A DNA stretch of 50,901 bases from Nodosilinea sp. LEGE 06152 (lineage in GTDB: Bacteria > Cyanobacteriota > Cyanobacteriia > Phormidesmidales > Phormidesmidaceae): positions 1 through 50,901 of the forward strand of contig NZ_JADEWR010000009.1 in NCBI RefSeq assembly GCF_015207525.1. Direction: 5' to 3'. The notes under the pieces are model-generated. The model was not told the DNA's origin. It saw nothing but the letters and a program-made list of their open reading frames with translations, and did not search any database. Of this stretch, positions 1 through 7,716 are shown in pieces. Position 1 is the first letter of the stretch; the number at the start of each line of letters is the position of its first letter. Position numbers and translations under genes: made by a program.

Positions 1-1
1 G

Positions 2-148
2 ATCCTTGACTCACAGGGTCGTGTGATTGGCACCTGGGCTGACGTAATTAACCGGGCGAACCTGGGTATGGAAGTGATGCACGAGCGCAATGCTCACAAC
101 TTCCCCCTCGACCTGGCTACGGCTGAAGCTCCTGAAATCATCGGCTAG
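2..148 (+). CDS. psbA: Photosystem II D1 protein, C-terminal part (partial)
   Basis: The frame starting at base 2 gives 48 residues to a TAG stop and contains the D1 C-terminal motifs [19 protein letters not shown] and [10 protein letters not shown]1 is the core photosystem II reaction-centre subunit of the thylakoid membrane; this tail carries His/Glu/Asp and main-chain ligands of the Mn4Ca cluster and the C-terminal processing site, normally after the Ala of NFPLDLA. The remaining 12 residues are the extension removed by the CtpA protease. The 5' part lies outside the window. A strong terminator follows 31 bases after the stop, so this is the end of its transcription unit. The next gene faces the other way and is unrelated. 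Confidence 0.97.
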   Translation: MLDSQGRVIGTWADVINRANLGMEVMHERNAHNFPLDLATAEAPEIIG

Positions 149-179
149 TCGCGAGCGGCTACTCCACTGATGGATTAGG

Positions 180-210
180 AAAAGAGCGCTCCCCTTGGGG
201 GCGCTCTTTT
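180..210 (+). terminator. Rho-independent terminator of psbA
   Basis: AAAAGAGCGC and GCGCTCTTTT pair around a CCCC-TT-GGGG top, with one bulged T on the left arm. The right arm ends in TTTT and is followed by GGTTTTT, giving a U-rich tail. It lies just behind the psbA stop. From here to 501 I see no intact gene; the minus strand there holds only short frames broken by stops. Confidence 0.85.
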
Positions 211-458
211 GGTTTTTGCCCAATAACTGGCTGGAATCTTGATTTTGCGACCATTCAGACCTAACGGTTTTAGCCCCATAGCCCTACGACTAGCAGCATC
301 TTTAAATCGTTTGCCGCCTAGGCAGCTTGGATGACGACGGCGCTGAGGTTTTGCAGCTGGTCGAATCAGTCAGAGGTGGTGGTGACGATGAGGTGGCGAT
401 CGGTCTATGCCCACTGAGGCGGATCGCTAAGCCATTACATATTTTCGCTTCGTTCTAC

Positions 459-496
459 GCATCAGCGGCAGCGCTGGCTAGCACTGCCGCTGATGC
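459..496 (-). terminator. Hairpin downstream of ridA copy 1
   Basis: GCATCAGCGGCAG (459-471) and CTGCCGCTGATGC (484-496) form a perfect 13-bp inverted repeat with a 12-base loop, immediately beyond the stop of the minus-strand RidA gene. There is no clear T-run, so it may be a processing or stability hairpin rather than a full terminator. Downstream of the second RidA copy (about 7693-7706) only one arm is present, so this hairpin is specific to copy 1. Confidence 0.45.
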
Positions 497-501
497 AAAA
501 C

Positions 502-903
502 TCATGGAACAATTGCAGTCACGCGGATTTCAATCCGCATCGTTGGCAGTCCAAGCGCCGCGACTCCTACCTGTGTCCAAATAGGAGCATGATTGGGCAT
601 GTAATGGCGATATAGCCTGACCATCACCTCGTTAACCTCCGCAGGCAACCCGCCAACATGGTAGGAATTAACGTGGACGACATGCTCCCAACCCGCTCCG
701 GCCGTTGCCAAGGTTCGCTCCACATTCCGAAACGCCTGAGCAATCTCGTCCCCGAGCAATTCTGGAATTTGCAGATTGTCATCCCAGCCACCTTGTCCAG
801 ATATTTCTACGCGATCGCCAATTTTTACCGCTTGTGAGTAATGCAAGTTATTCAGCATGTATTCCCCATAGCCGGGGGTGACGAAAAACTTGGGTTTATC
901 CAT
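502..903 (-). CDS. RidA/YjgF/YER057c family protein, copy 1
   Basis: A 133-residue protein of the Rid family, whose best known members hydrolyse reactive enamine/imine intermediates such as 2-aminoacrylate to keto acids and ammonia. The ATG at 903 is preferred over upstream starts because GGAGAA sits six bases in front of it. Family features include an N-terminal beta strand, the GQGGWDDN turn and a C-terminal MRIEIRVTAIVP strand whose Arg matches the conserved substrate-carboxylate Arg. It differs from the copy at 7713-8114 at five residues (D2N, G51A, A68V, A88P, W109G). The Trp at 109 replaces a Gly in a usually conserved loop, so this copy may have altered activity. Members of this divergent branch often sit beside catabolic genes; true substrate unknown. 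Confidence 0.85.
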   Translation of the reverse strand: MDKPKFFVTPGYGEYMLNNLHYSQAVKIGDRVEISGQGGWDDNLQIPELLGDEIAQAFRNVERTLATAGAGWEHVVHVNSYHVGGLPAEVNEVMVRLYRHYMPNHAPIWTQVGVAALGLPTMRIEIRVTAIVP

Positions 904-969
904 GGGGTTTCTCCGTTCAGTACGATGGTCGATAGGGGTTTCCAAACCCTTAGGTTTGGCGCTGGGGGG

Positions 970-2538
970 CTAGAGGACGCAGCGATTGCCCTCGGCAGGA
1001 AGTTCAAGGTCGATCAGGTAGTCGGCGACGATCGCATTGACGCAGGGGCTGATGCCCTCAAGGGCGACGGTGTGCCGCTCGCCTTCGACGGTGAGGAGGG
1101 TGCCGCCGATGGAGTCGGCGAGGCTGACCCCAGCCGTGAAAGGGGTGGAAGGGTCGCCCGTGATGGAGACGATCAGCGTGTCGGGTAGACCCTCAACGTC
1201 TTGAGCGTAGGGGAAGCCGAGGGTCGGCTCACCGGGCCAGAACTCGCAGGCATCGTGGGTGACGCCCTCGACGTCGCGTCCGGTGTCGAGGAAGGGGTTC
1301 ACGTCGAAGATCTGGCGGCGCAGGTCGGCCTCCTGCTCAGGGGTGCGGCGCTCCTCGTCGTTGCAGTTGATCGCGAGGTTGGCCTCAAGGAAGTTGCTCC
1401 ACACCCCGTCTGCGCCACGGCCACTCAGGTTGTCACTCAAGGTCAGGAGCTTGTCGCCCCGCCCCTCGTGCTTGAGCTGGGCAATGCCGTCAATAATGAG
1501 CGGCCACGCCTCGGCAGTGTAGAGTCCAGCGAGTACGCCACCAGTGGCCTGAAAGAAGTTCGCCGTGCGCCCGTTCCCGGCGGGTACGGGATAGTCGATC
1601 AGCGGCTGAACCAGGCCCTGGAACACGGCGATAGCCCCCTCGGGGTCGCTGCCCAGCGGGCAGTCTGGGCTCTGGGCGCAAAACTCGGCCATCAGCTCGA
1701 ACGAACGCTGGAACCCCGTGTGAAGGGACAGTCTGCGCTCCGCGCTGCCCTGCCGAGGATCCAGCACACCGTCTAAAACCATTGCCCTTACGTTTTGAGG
1801 AAACATCTCGGCGTAGACCGCGCCGAGCCGGGTGCCGTAGCTCTGTCCAAAGAAGGTGAGGGTCTCGTCACCCAGGGCGGCGCGGAGCACGTCCATATCC
1901 CTGGCTACATTTCGGGTACCGACGGCAGCGAGAACCGCTTCACCCCCCGATCCCTGGGCGCACTTTTCCATCAACTCACGGGTGTCGGCCGTGGTCCACT
2001 CCCCCGACGTACCCAACAAGGTTGTTTTGTTTTCGCCCCTGTCACTCTCTGCGTCGGTGAAACAACTAATCGCCGGGCTCGAGGCACCGACGCCACGTGG
2101 GTCGAAGCCGACCCAATCGAAGCGTTGCAGCAGTGGGCTGTCCCTTAGACCCACCGCCGAAAGGACGGCTACTTGCATCCCTGAGCCACCTGGCCCGCCT
2201 GGGTTGATTACCAGCGAGCCGATGCGCTCACTCGGCTCACCTTGCGCTGGCAGGCGTAGCACCGCAATCTGCATGGTCTCGCCGGTGGGGTTGTCGTAGT
2301 CTAGGGGCACCTCGAGCCGAGCACAAGTGAACGGGTCAACGTACAGTTGTTCCTCGAGGGCAGTAGCTGCAAACCCCTCACAGGAACCAAAGGCTAGCTC
2401 CTGGTTGTAGAAGCGCCCCAGTTCCGCCGCTGGCCCCTGGGCAGACTGTGTCAATGCGGCAGGTGCCCCAGCGAGGAGCAGCACCATCACCGCTGTGGCC
2501 GTTAGTAAGCGTCTAAAGTAGGTCTTGCGATCGCGCAT
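970..2538 (-). CDS. Secreted alpha/beta hydrolase, TAP-like (S33) peptidase
   Basis: About 522 residues. The N-terminus is a classic signal peptide (basic RDRKTYFRR, hydrophobic core, AALTQSA region), so the protein is exported. The oxyanion motif NPGGPGGSG near residue 115 and the nucleophile elbow FGQSYGTRLG near residue 235 are diagnostic of the tripeptidyl aminopeptidase/proline iminopeptidase-like alpha/beta hydrolases, and the C-terminal quarter matches the TAP-like domain, with the catalytic His in GERHTVAL near the end. Even-numbered cysteines suggest disulfides outside the cytoplasm. AGGAGGAGA precedes two consecutive ATGs (2541 and 2538); the second has better spacing. This gene is more GC-rich than its right-hand neighbours. 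Likely an extracytoplasmic exopeptidase or ester hydrolase; substrate unknown. Confidence 0.85.
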   Translation of the reverse strand: MRDRKTYFRRLLTATAVMVLLLAGAPAALTQSAQGPAAELGRFYNQELAFGSCEGFAATALEEQLYVDPFTCARLEVPLDYDNPTGETMQIAVLRLPAQGEPSERIGSLVINPGGPGGSGMQVAVLSAVGLRDSPLLQRFDWVGFDPRGVGASSPAISCFTDAESDRGENKTTLLGTSGEWTTADTRELMEKCAQGSGGEAVLAAVGTRNVARDMDVLRAALGDETLTFFGQSYGTRLGAVYAEMFPQNVRAMVLDGVLDPRQGSAERRLSLHTGFQRSFELMAEFCAQSPDCPLGSDPEGAIAVFQGLVQPLIDYPVPAGNGRTANFFQATGGVLAGLYTAEAWPLIIDGIAQLKHEGRGDKLLTLSDNLSGRGADGVWSNFLEANLAINCNDEERRTPEQEADLRRQIFDVNPFLDTGRDVEGVTHDACEFWPGEPTLGFPYAQDVEGLPDTLIVSITGDPSTPFTAGVSLADSIGGTLLTVEGERHTVALEGISPCVNAIVADYLIDLELPAEGNRCVL

Positions 2539-2747
2539 CATTCTCCTCCTGGGGGAAGCTGTTGGTCTTGAATCGGGCGTGAGTCAGTCACGATTTCGTG
2601 GGTTGTTAGAAGAAATTTGAGACATGGTGTTTAACGCCTTAACTGTGGCGGGAATTCGAGATCAGCAAACCCCTGCGCGTGCAAGGCGGGCTTGAGGGCG
2701 AGCGTCGGCTTACTGCGCGGCGATATCCAGAACGGCCTTGCCATGCC

Positions 2748-3488
2748 TCAACCTATGAGGGCTAGCACGGCATGAACCGTCAGGTGGGCAATCATTGCAG
2801 TCTCTAGCCCGTAGCGCCAGAATAAATACCCCGCAACCCCTGCAAACAAGGAATTTTGAACTAGCAAGAGCCCCAGCAGGGGTGGGGTTAACGGCAGCCC
2901 TAGGGCGATCGCATAGGGTAAGTGGGCCATAGCAAACATCAAGGAGGAGACGGCAATGGCGACGACCACCCATCGGGCCTGGGGTTTACCCTGGCGCTGC
3001 TGCCCAAATCGCCAGCCCAGCCACAGCAGCAGCGTCATCAGTCCCCAGCGGATCAGAATTTCTTCGGTGATACCGCCGTAGAGAAATCGCACTAGCAGCG
3101 GGGTGGGTTCAGCCGCCTCAAAGGCTGGTGGCAGCAGCGGGCGAGACAGCAGGGTAATCGCCGTCAGCAGTGCGCCGCTGATCAACCCACCCACCACACC
3201 GGGCAACAGTTGAGGAATTATGGCTTGCCGCCACGATCGCCCCATGGCCAGCGCCTCTGCCCCCGGTGCCATCAGCCCTAGCCGATGGGCCAGGAGCACG
3301 CCTATCAGCACCGCCACCGATAGCAAAACCGTGGGCTGCACCAGCATCAGTAGTCTGACCACGGCGGCAGGTGGGGCACTCTCTGGAAGCAAGGGCAAAG
3401 GCAGCAACACCAGGGACATCACCCCAGCCATGCCTGCCAACCACAGCAGCCCAAATAGTCGCAGCCGAGTGTTTTTATGCTTAACCAT
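2748..3488 (-). CDS. CPBP family intramembrane glutamic protease (first of two)
   Basis: A 246-residue, highly hydrophobic protein with about six to eight membrane spans. It carries the CPBP (CAAX protease/bacteriocin-processing, Abi) motif 1 as EEILIRWG (EExxxR) around residue 140 and motif 2 as FAMAHLPYA around residue 186; these Glu and His residues form the active site in Rce1-type enzymes. The ATG at 3488 has GAGG seven bases upstream. Bacterial relatives cleave membrane or secreted substrates, or serve in bacteriocin immunity; no substrate is suggested by the neighbours. Just beyond its stop the minus strand reads HGKAVLDIAAQ then stop, resembling a zinc-type alcohol dehydrogenase C-terminus, but too short to annotate. 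Confidence 0.85.
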   Translation of the reverse strand: MVKHKNTRLRLFGLLWLAGMAGVMSLVLLPLPLLPESAPPAAVVRLLMLVQPTVLLSVAVLIGVLLAHRLGLMAPGAEALAMGRSWRQAIIPQLLPGVVGGLISGALLTAITLLSRPLLPPAFEAAEPTPLLVRFLYGGITEEILIRWGLMTLLLWLGWRFGQQRQGKPQARWVVVAIAVSSLMFAMAHLPYAIALGLPLTPPLLGLLLVQNSLFAGVAGYLFWRYGLETAMIAHLTVHAVLALIG

Positions 3489-3643
3489 GACTCATCCTCA
3501 ATGTCGTTACTAGAATCGGCGGCGATGACACCCCAGAAGATCAGCTCCTCGCCCAGGGGCGTAATTCTTACGGTGATTTATGCGTCACAGGCTCATTCTC
3601 GACAGCTCATCTGTAATCGACTGTAAAGATTACTTACCCTGCA

Positions 3644-4006
3644 CTACTGGTTTTTATCCTTGGTTTCGATTACGAAAGCCTTTAATTCGGCCATCTTGCC
3701 GCCGCGAAAGCGCCAGACATCGCAGTACGAGTAATGGGTCGCTCTCCCTTTTTCGTCCTTGATTGTGATGTCGCCGAGTGCCGTGACAAAATCCCCCTCA
3801 GCGATTAAGTTCGCGACAATATTCAAAGGCGTTTCCATATACTCTGTTGCCATCCATTGGCGAACGGCTTCCTTTCTGTTCAGGGCCTTGTCGCCGACAA
3901 ATGTCCATTCCGTGTCGTCATCGCAGAACGACAAAAATCCTTCATGGTTGCCTTGAGCGATCGCGGCGTTTGCCGCCTCTAAGACGGCTTTATTGTTCTT
4001 TGACAT
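3644..4006 (-). CDS. NTF2-like (SnoaL/ketosteroid isomerase fold) protein
   Basis: A 120-residue single-domain protein. The pattern 'ANAAIAQGNHEGFLSFCDDD' at residues 12-31, then TEWTFVGD, GDITIKDEKG and a final YCDVWRFRGGKMAELKAFV is typical of SnoaL-like NTF2 proteins, a cone-shaped fold used by isomerases, dehydratases and polyketide cyclases. AGGAG lies just upstream of the ATG at 4006. It is a soluble cytoplasmic protein with no signal peptide. It is one of three NTF2-fold relatives in this region (the others: a truncated one at 4876-5133 and an intact one at 8276-8866). Function cannot be assigned beyond the fold. Confidence 0.8.
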   Translation of the reverse strand: MSKNNKAVLEAANAAIAQGNHEGFLSFCDDDTEWTFVGDKALNRKEAVRQWMATEYMETPLNIVANLIAEGDFVTALGDITIKDEKGRATHYSYCDVWRFRGGKMAELKAFVIETKDKNQ

Positions 4007-4044
4007 CTAAATCTCTCCTCTACTCGCTGCTGCCCCTCACTGGT

Positions 4045-4491
4045 TTACTGCTGAGGACTGGTATAGGGCTGACATTGAATCGTCTGCACATTCCGCAGGT
4101 AGTCTAACTGTGGCTCGAAGCCAGTCGGACAGGAGACATAAACGATGTCCTGCGACTGGTTAATGACTAAACGATAGCTGGGTGAAATCTCTTCATAACT
4201 TTCGATCACTTCGATTCTGGGAATCACTTGTGAACTACATTGAATCGCCTCCACACCTCGCAGATAGTCCAACTTTGGTTCGAAACCAGTCGGACAGAGG
4301 ACATCAACATTGTCTTGAGGTCGGCTAATGACTAACCGGTAGCTGGGTGGAATCCCTTCAGAATCTTCGATTACTTCGATTCTGGGAATTACTTGTGAAG
4401 TGACCTGAGCCAGGGATGGAAGATTGAACAGTAGGAGTACACCGAGCAGAATTGTGGTTGCGATTTTGGTTGAAAGAATCTTTCGGTTCAT
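4045..4491 (-). CDS. Secreted protein built of two tandem 55-residue repeats
   Basis: A 148-residue protein; I do not recognise its family. Residues 1-29 form a signal peptide (MNRKILSTK, hydrophobic ATTILLGVLLLFNL, cleavage near SLAQ). The rest is an almost exact tandem duplication: residues 32-86 and 87-140 both read SQVIPRIEVIE...PSYRLVI...CPTGFEP-LDYLR-V--IQC. Each unit holds two cysteines (four in all), so one disulfide per unit is likely after export. The ATG at 4491 has a perfect AGGAGG seven bases upstream. The start overlaps the stop of the decayed peptidoglycan-binding frame upstream (TAATG), suggesting former translational coupling, so a cell-envelope role is possible but inferred. 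Confidence 0.75.
   Translation of the reverse strand: MNRKILSTKIATTILLGVLLLFNLPSLAQVTSQVIPRIEVIEDSEGIPPSYRLVISRPQDNVDVLCPTGFEPKLDYLRGVEAIQCSSQVIPRIEVIESYEEISPSYRLVINQSQDIVYVSCPTGFEPQLDYLRNVQTIQCQPYTSPQQ
4072..4398 (-). repeat. Intragenic tandem duplication (two units of about 165 bp)
   Basis: Unit 1 spans 4234-4398 and unit 2 spans 4072-4233 on the minus strand. They are clearly alike at DNA level, for example TTCTGGGAAT(T/C)ACTTGTGAA occurs at each unit start. The reading frame is kept across the junction, and differences are mostly conservative, so the duplication is fairly recent but not brand new. Confidence 0.85.
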
Positions 4492-4787
4492 TAGAAACCT
4501 CCTATGGCTTGTGGTGGTGTAATGTTCTGTTGTTTCCAGGGAATCGGTGATCGATAGGGGTTTGCGTGCATGTCCAGAACTTCCCAGGTAGTTGGATTGA
4601 CTCGCTCTGTAACTGGAATTCCATGTTGTTGCTGGAGATCGCGTACCGCAGACGCTATGACCGCACCAAAGATACAATCGACTTCAATCAATGTTTGTTT
4701 TCAGGCAAGTGAGCCAACATTGATACTAGTTATAGTGGAACAAGAATCTTCCAGAAATTGTGCGAGAATCTGTGCGATCGCTGCCAT
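4491..4787 (-). pseudogene. Peptidoglycan-binding domain protein, interrupted by in-frame TGA
   Basis: From an ATG at 4787 with TAGGAG in front, the frame reads MAAIAQILAQFLED... for 28 residues, meets TGA at 4701-4703, then continues in the same frame with VDCIFGAVIASAVRDLQQQH and RVNPTTWEVL. The second part is a recognisable PG_binding_1 domain (normally DGIFGP-T--AV--FQ---G, then V-GVVDP-TW--L). The segment between is shorter than usual, so besides the stop some residues seem lost, and key Gly positions are mutated (VDC for VDG). The frame ends exactly on the start of the tandem-repeat gene. Most likely a dying gene; a stop-codon sequencing error would not explain the missing residues. Confidence 0.6.
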
Positions 4788-4875
4788 TAATTCTCCTAGT
4801 TCACCCCGAACATAGATGTGGAGGTGAAGCAATTTCTCTATGGAGCTTCCTGCTGCATCCAAAACGATAGTTAAA

Positions 4876-5133
4876 TTAATCTATTTCGTTACGACATATA
4901 GCGGTATTGAATCTCGTGACGGTAGCGATCGCTCTTCGACCCTTGAGATGGGTTCCCTCGAACGCGATGAAATCGGCAGTTTCACTAAATGGAGCAGCAA
5001 AGTCTTCACCACTGCCCCGATTCCAAGCATCAATCATCTGGCGATGGAAAGTACGGGTTGTAGACTCGTCAGCAGTAGTGGTGGTTTGGGCTGTACCACT
5101 AATCAGTTTTTGCGGTACGACCCGGGTTGCCAC
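4876..5133 (-). pseudogene. SgcJ/EcaC-like NTF2-fold protein, C-terminally truncated
   Basis: The 85-residue frame contains MIDAWNRGSGEDFAAPF and DFIAFEGTHLKGRRAIA, the hallmark first half of the SgcJ/EcaC (DUF4440-like) NTF2 proteins, usually 120-140 residues. After RRAIA the sequence loses similarity and stops, so the second half of the fold is missing. The start is a GTG at 5133 that lies inside the 3' end of the DUF981 gene and has no evident ribosome-binding site. I treat it as a truncated relic, although a short expressed product cannot be excluded. Confidence 0.55.
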
Positions 5134-5681
5134 GTCGAGAAGGTTTCAAGATGTGCCCAGTAAGCATCTAGTCCGATGTGAGTAAAGATGAGGGCTGCTA
5201 CAAGTAACACAATTGCTCCAATCGTTCGTAAAAGCCGATTTTTTCTGAAATAAAGCGTTGGTGCAGAAAACACTCCGCCTAAGCCAACCAAAATGAATGC
5301 AATTCCTACCCGCAAAGGTGTTGGTGTTAACCCTAAGTTGATGAAGCGAACGCCAATGAGAAGTGATACTAGACCTGCAAAAAATCCATAAATACTTAGG
5401 GTGAGCAGATCCCAACCCGTTGCCAGAGCTAGGGAAGTTCCAATAAATAGCATGCCAAACAGAACACTTGTTTCACCATAGGCAATATTGAAACTACCAA
5501 TCACAGGCCAGGTAAACGTCATGTGTAAGCCAGTGACTAACGCGATCGCGCCAACCATACCAAAGCCTGGAACCCAGCGTTTCTGATTGGATTCATCAAG
5601 ACCAAAGTACACATAGGTTGCTAGCAGAACAAGCCCAGCTACCAGATTTATGAGCATGAGTGTAATGTAGTCGATGAACAT
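5103..5681 (-). CDS. DUF981 family integral membrane protein
   Basis: A 192-residue protein, mostly hydrophobic, with about six membrane spans starting right at the N-terminus (FIDYITLMLINLVAGLVLL). The pattern GLHMTFTWPVIGSFNIAYGE with later GWDLLTLSIYG matches the DUF981 family, found mainly in archaea, actinobacteria and some cyanobacteria, with no known function. AGGAG seven bases before the ATG at 5681 supports the start. The gene is alone between decayed or short genes, and its 3' end overlaps the truncated SgcJ-like frame by 31 bases, which suggests the downstream region has been rearranged. Confidence 0.75.
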   Translation of the reverse strand: MFIDYITLMLINLVAGLVLLATYVYFGLDESNQKRWVPGFGMVGAIALVTGLHMTFTWPVIGSFNIAYGETSVLFGMLFIGTSLALATGWDLLTLSIYGFFAGLVSLLIGVRFINLGLTPTPLRVGIAFILVGLGGVFSAPTLYFRKNRLLRTIGAIVLLVAALIFTHIGLDAYWAHLETFSTWQPGSYRKN

Positions 5682-5855
5682 TTAGATCTCCTGCAAGTGT
5701 TTGATACCAGAAATATCCATGTTGTAGAAGTCTGAGAAACAGGTGTTGTGTTGTTCTCATTCTTCGTTTATCTGATTTAAAGCACTGAGGTTTACTGATC
5801 TCATCTACAAGTCAGAGGCAGCTTTCATGTGCTTAAATCTGGGTTCAAGACGTAA

Positions 5856-6329
5856 TCAAATACGTTCCCACATCAGCTCGAATACTGTCTCCACACCATC
5901 GTTTAGGACTGGCGAAGTTCTCAGTGTTACCTGGTTTTCGTTTAGAGTAAAGGTGCGAACCAACGTTGTACTCACTCGATTCGGAATGGTCGCAATTTCA
6001 ATGTGATGAGTTACAGTGTTGCCACTCAAGGTATAAGTTCCTGCATAAGCATTGAATGTTGTGAATGCTTGAGCAAGTTCTTCAGTCGGTAGAGATTGCA
6101 TCTCTGGACTCAACGGCGATCGCACTTCCTGACTCAACGATGGGCGATCGCTCCTGGAAAACATCACCATCATGTGACCATCGGGTGTGTATGTGATATA
6201 ACCAGTAGGATTTGCTCCATACACATCTGGAGCCACCCTCCCATCGGCATGGATGGCGGTTGCAGAAATTAACTTCCAGATGCCAATCAGAGGATTATTG
6301 TGGATTGGTGATGTAGGCATAGTGTTCAT
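5856..6329 (-). CDS. Lipocalin-like domain protein
   Basis: A 157-residue protein with the lipocalin-like (PF13924-type) signature: GIWKLISATAIHADG near residue 14, GYITYTPDGHMMVMFSRSDR around 43-62, then NAYAGTYTLSGNTVTHHIE and a C-terminal LTRTS/VFELMWERI strand pattern. Such proteins are small beta barrels and frequently accompany oxidoreductase genes for aromatic or polyketide compounds. No signal peptide is present. The gene start lies inside the 3' end of the dioxygenase gene (35-base overlap), with no Shine-Dalgarno of its own in front of the ATG, so its translation is probably coupled to the dioxygenase. Together they look like a two-gene operon. Confidence 0.8.
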   Translation of the reverse strand: MNTMPTSPIHNNPLIGIWKLISATAIHADGRVAPDVYGANPTGYITYTPDGHMMVMFSRSDRPSLSQEVRSPLSPEMQSLPTEELAQAFTTFNAYAGTYTLSGNTVTHHIEIATIPNRVSTTLVRTFTLNENQVTLRTSPVLNDGVETVFELMWERI

Positions 6330-7212
6330 CTGTTGCTTGATAGGTTGTTGTTAAAGTAACGGGTCTCAACACGAAATCAAACTCAGTCGTGTAAAACGGT
6401 TTACTTTGCTGCCGTGCCTTGAGTTCCTCTGGTGCTTCGTGCTTTTGCAGTTGAACAACTGCCGATCGCACGGCAAAGGTTGTATCTGAGTCTAGGTGAG
6501 GATCGCCAGCCATAAAAATTTGTGTTGTCAGTGGAGTGTACTCCGGAGCACTGAGTTTGAAATGGATGTGAGCCGCCCGCCAGGGATGCCGTCCCAAAAG
6601 TCCCAGCAACTCGCCAGATGGACCACTGCTTGGCACTTTATAACCTAGTGGCACTACGGTTTCAAACCTATATTCTCCACTCTTGTTCGTCTTGAAACGT
6701 CCGCGAAAATTCCCCGGCGACTGAGATGGATCTTGGATGTCATATAATCCTTTGGAATTGGGTTGCCAAACATCAATCAGAGCATTGGCGATCGGTTGAC
6801 CGTTCAAATCCAAAACCCTACCTGACAGGAAAAGCGAATCTCCTTCTGCATCAATACCCAAGCGATCGCCCATCTGCCGTTCTGGTGCATTCGGCACATA
6901 CAATGGTCCTTCTAAATTGCCTTCTGTGCCATGATGAGCATCGCCCAGCAGTTCTACCAACTCTGAAATCCCTAGTAGATCCGTCAACAGATGGATCTCT
7001 CCAGTGGGAATCTCTTGAGTGTGATGACTTGCCTGGTTGAGAAAATTACGTCCCTGCTGCAATTCTGATTCTGTCAGATTCACCTCACGCACAAAGTCAT
7101 GTAAATGTCGAACCAAGCTCGTGTAAATTTCATACAGTCGCGGGTGAGATTTGCCGCGATCGCCATGATTAATGACGGCTTCAGTGATAGCGTCAAGTGC
7201 GATTTTCTGCAC
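6295..7212 (-). CDS. Intradiol ring-cleavage dioxygenase (catechol 1,2-dioxygenase type)
   Basis: About 305 residues. An N-terminal helical region of the dioxygenase_N type (residues 1-100) is followed by the catalytic beta sandwich. Visible landmarks are EGPLYVPNAP, GRVLDLNGQPIANALIDVWQ, GLYDIQ, VPLGYKVPSSGP and RHPWRAAHIHF; the two Tyr and two His in the last three are the expected Fe(III) ligands. Enzymes of this family open catechol or hydroxyquinol rings between the two hydroxyls to give muconates. The start is chosen as GTG at 7212 because AGGAG lies seven bases in front; a TTG at 7218 is too close. No other ring-degradation genes (muconate cycloisomerase, lactone hydrolase) are in the window, so the substrate is unknown. 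Confidence 0.87.
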   Translation of the reverse strand: MQKIALDAITEAVINHGDRGKSHPRLYEIYTSLVRHLHDFVREVNLTESELQQGRNFLNQASHHTQEIPTGEIHLLTDLLGISELVELLGDAHHGTEGNLEGPLYVPNAPERQMGDRLGIDAEGDSLFLSGRVLDLNGQPIANALIDVWQPNSKGLYDIQDPSQSPGNFRGRFKTNKSGEYRFETVVPLGYKVPSSGPSGELLGLLGRHPWRAAHIHFKLSAPEYTPLTTQIFMAGDPHLDSDTTFAVRSAVVQLQKHEAPEELKARQQSKPFYTTEFDFVLRPVTLTTTYQATDEHYAYITNPQ

Positions 7213-7490
7213 GATCAAACTCCTTTTTAATTGCGTGATTAATGATGCTTTTTATTCGGCGACTATTTTGACTTTTAGTCCGTGTCCTAATCTAATTGGC
7301 TATAGCTATAGTCTGGTGACTTGATACTTTTAAGACTCATCCTGACGATTTCGTGCGGCATACCAATCCATTCAAGAACGATGAGATCAGTCAGCGAATA
7401 GGCACCGGGCATACGTTAGAGTTTCATGGAGTTTCCTTGGTCGCAAAGAATGTGTTTTTGCTTCCTGTCTGCTGTTTTTGTAGTCTGAGT

Positions 7491-7532
7491 GTAATGACTC
7501 CTAATGCTCGGTTTCTTTCAGATTCTTAGGGT
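7491..7532 (-). repeat. Upstream motif, copy A
   Basis: Read on the minus strand: TAAGAATCTGAAAGAA, then ACCGAGCATTAGGAGTCATTA. The same block occurs at 8899-8934 and 9423-9463. It lies about 280 bases before the dioxygenase start inside the otherwise gene-free 7219-7560 stretch, which is AT-rich and also holds a CTATAGCTATAG direct repeat near 7302. It could be a regulator site or a dispersed repeat. Confidence 0.4.
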
Positions 7533-7560
7533 GTTTTGTCATATTCTTGTGCAATTATCT

Positions 7561-7716
7561 TCAAGACGTATCAAATGCAGTCAATACGGCTGCCTCCATA
7601 GATTCCATCTGTGCAAACTCTCCTTTTCGAATAAACAGTGATGGAATTTCAATATCGCTCAGCGGAAGTAACTCTCTAACTTCGCAGTAGCTCGTTGCCG
7701 CTGATGCGGAATTCAT
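7561..7716 (-). CDS. Possible small protein coupled to ridA copy 2
   Basis: A 51-residue frame whose ATG overlaps the RidA stop as ATGA, the usual arrangement for translational coupling. The product begins MNSASAATSYCEV and continues with ELLPLSDIEIPSLFIRKGEF and MESMEAAVLTAFDTS. The composition looks like real protein rather than noise, but I recognise no family. Behind RidA copy 1 the corresponding frame begins similarly (M-S-F-A-S-A-A) but stops after 16 codons. It may be the tail of a gene fused here by the duplication. Confidence 0.35.
   Translation of the reverse strand: MNSASAATSYCEVRELLPLSDIEIPSLFIRKGEFAQMESMEAAVLTAFDTS

Noticed and set aside
327..584. 85-codon plus-strand frame near the left end
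   Set aside because: Overlaps the 3' end of RidA copy 1 on the other strand and lacks a ribosome-binding site; the rest is stop-rich decayed DNA.
1201..1776. 191-codon plus-strand frame inside the TAP hydrolase gene
   Set aside because: Shadow of the GC-rich hydrolase; product shows no family feature.
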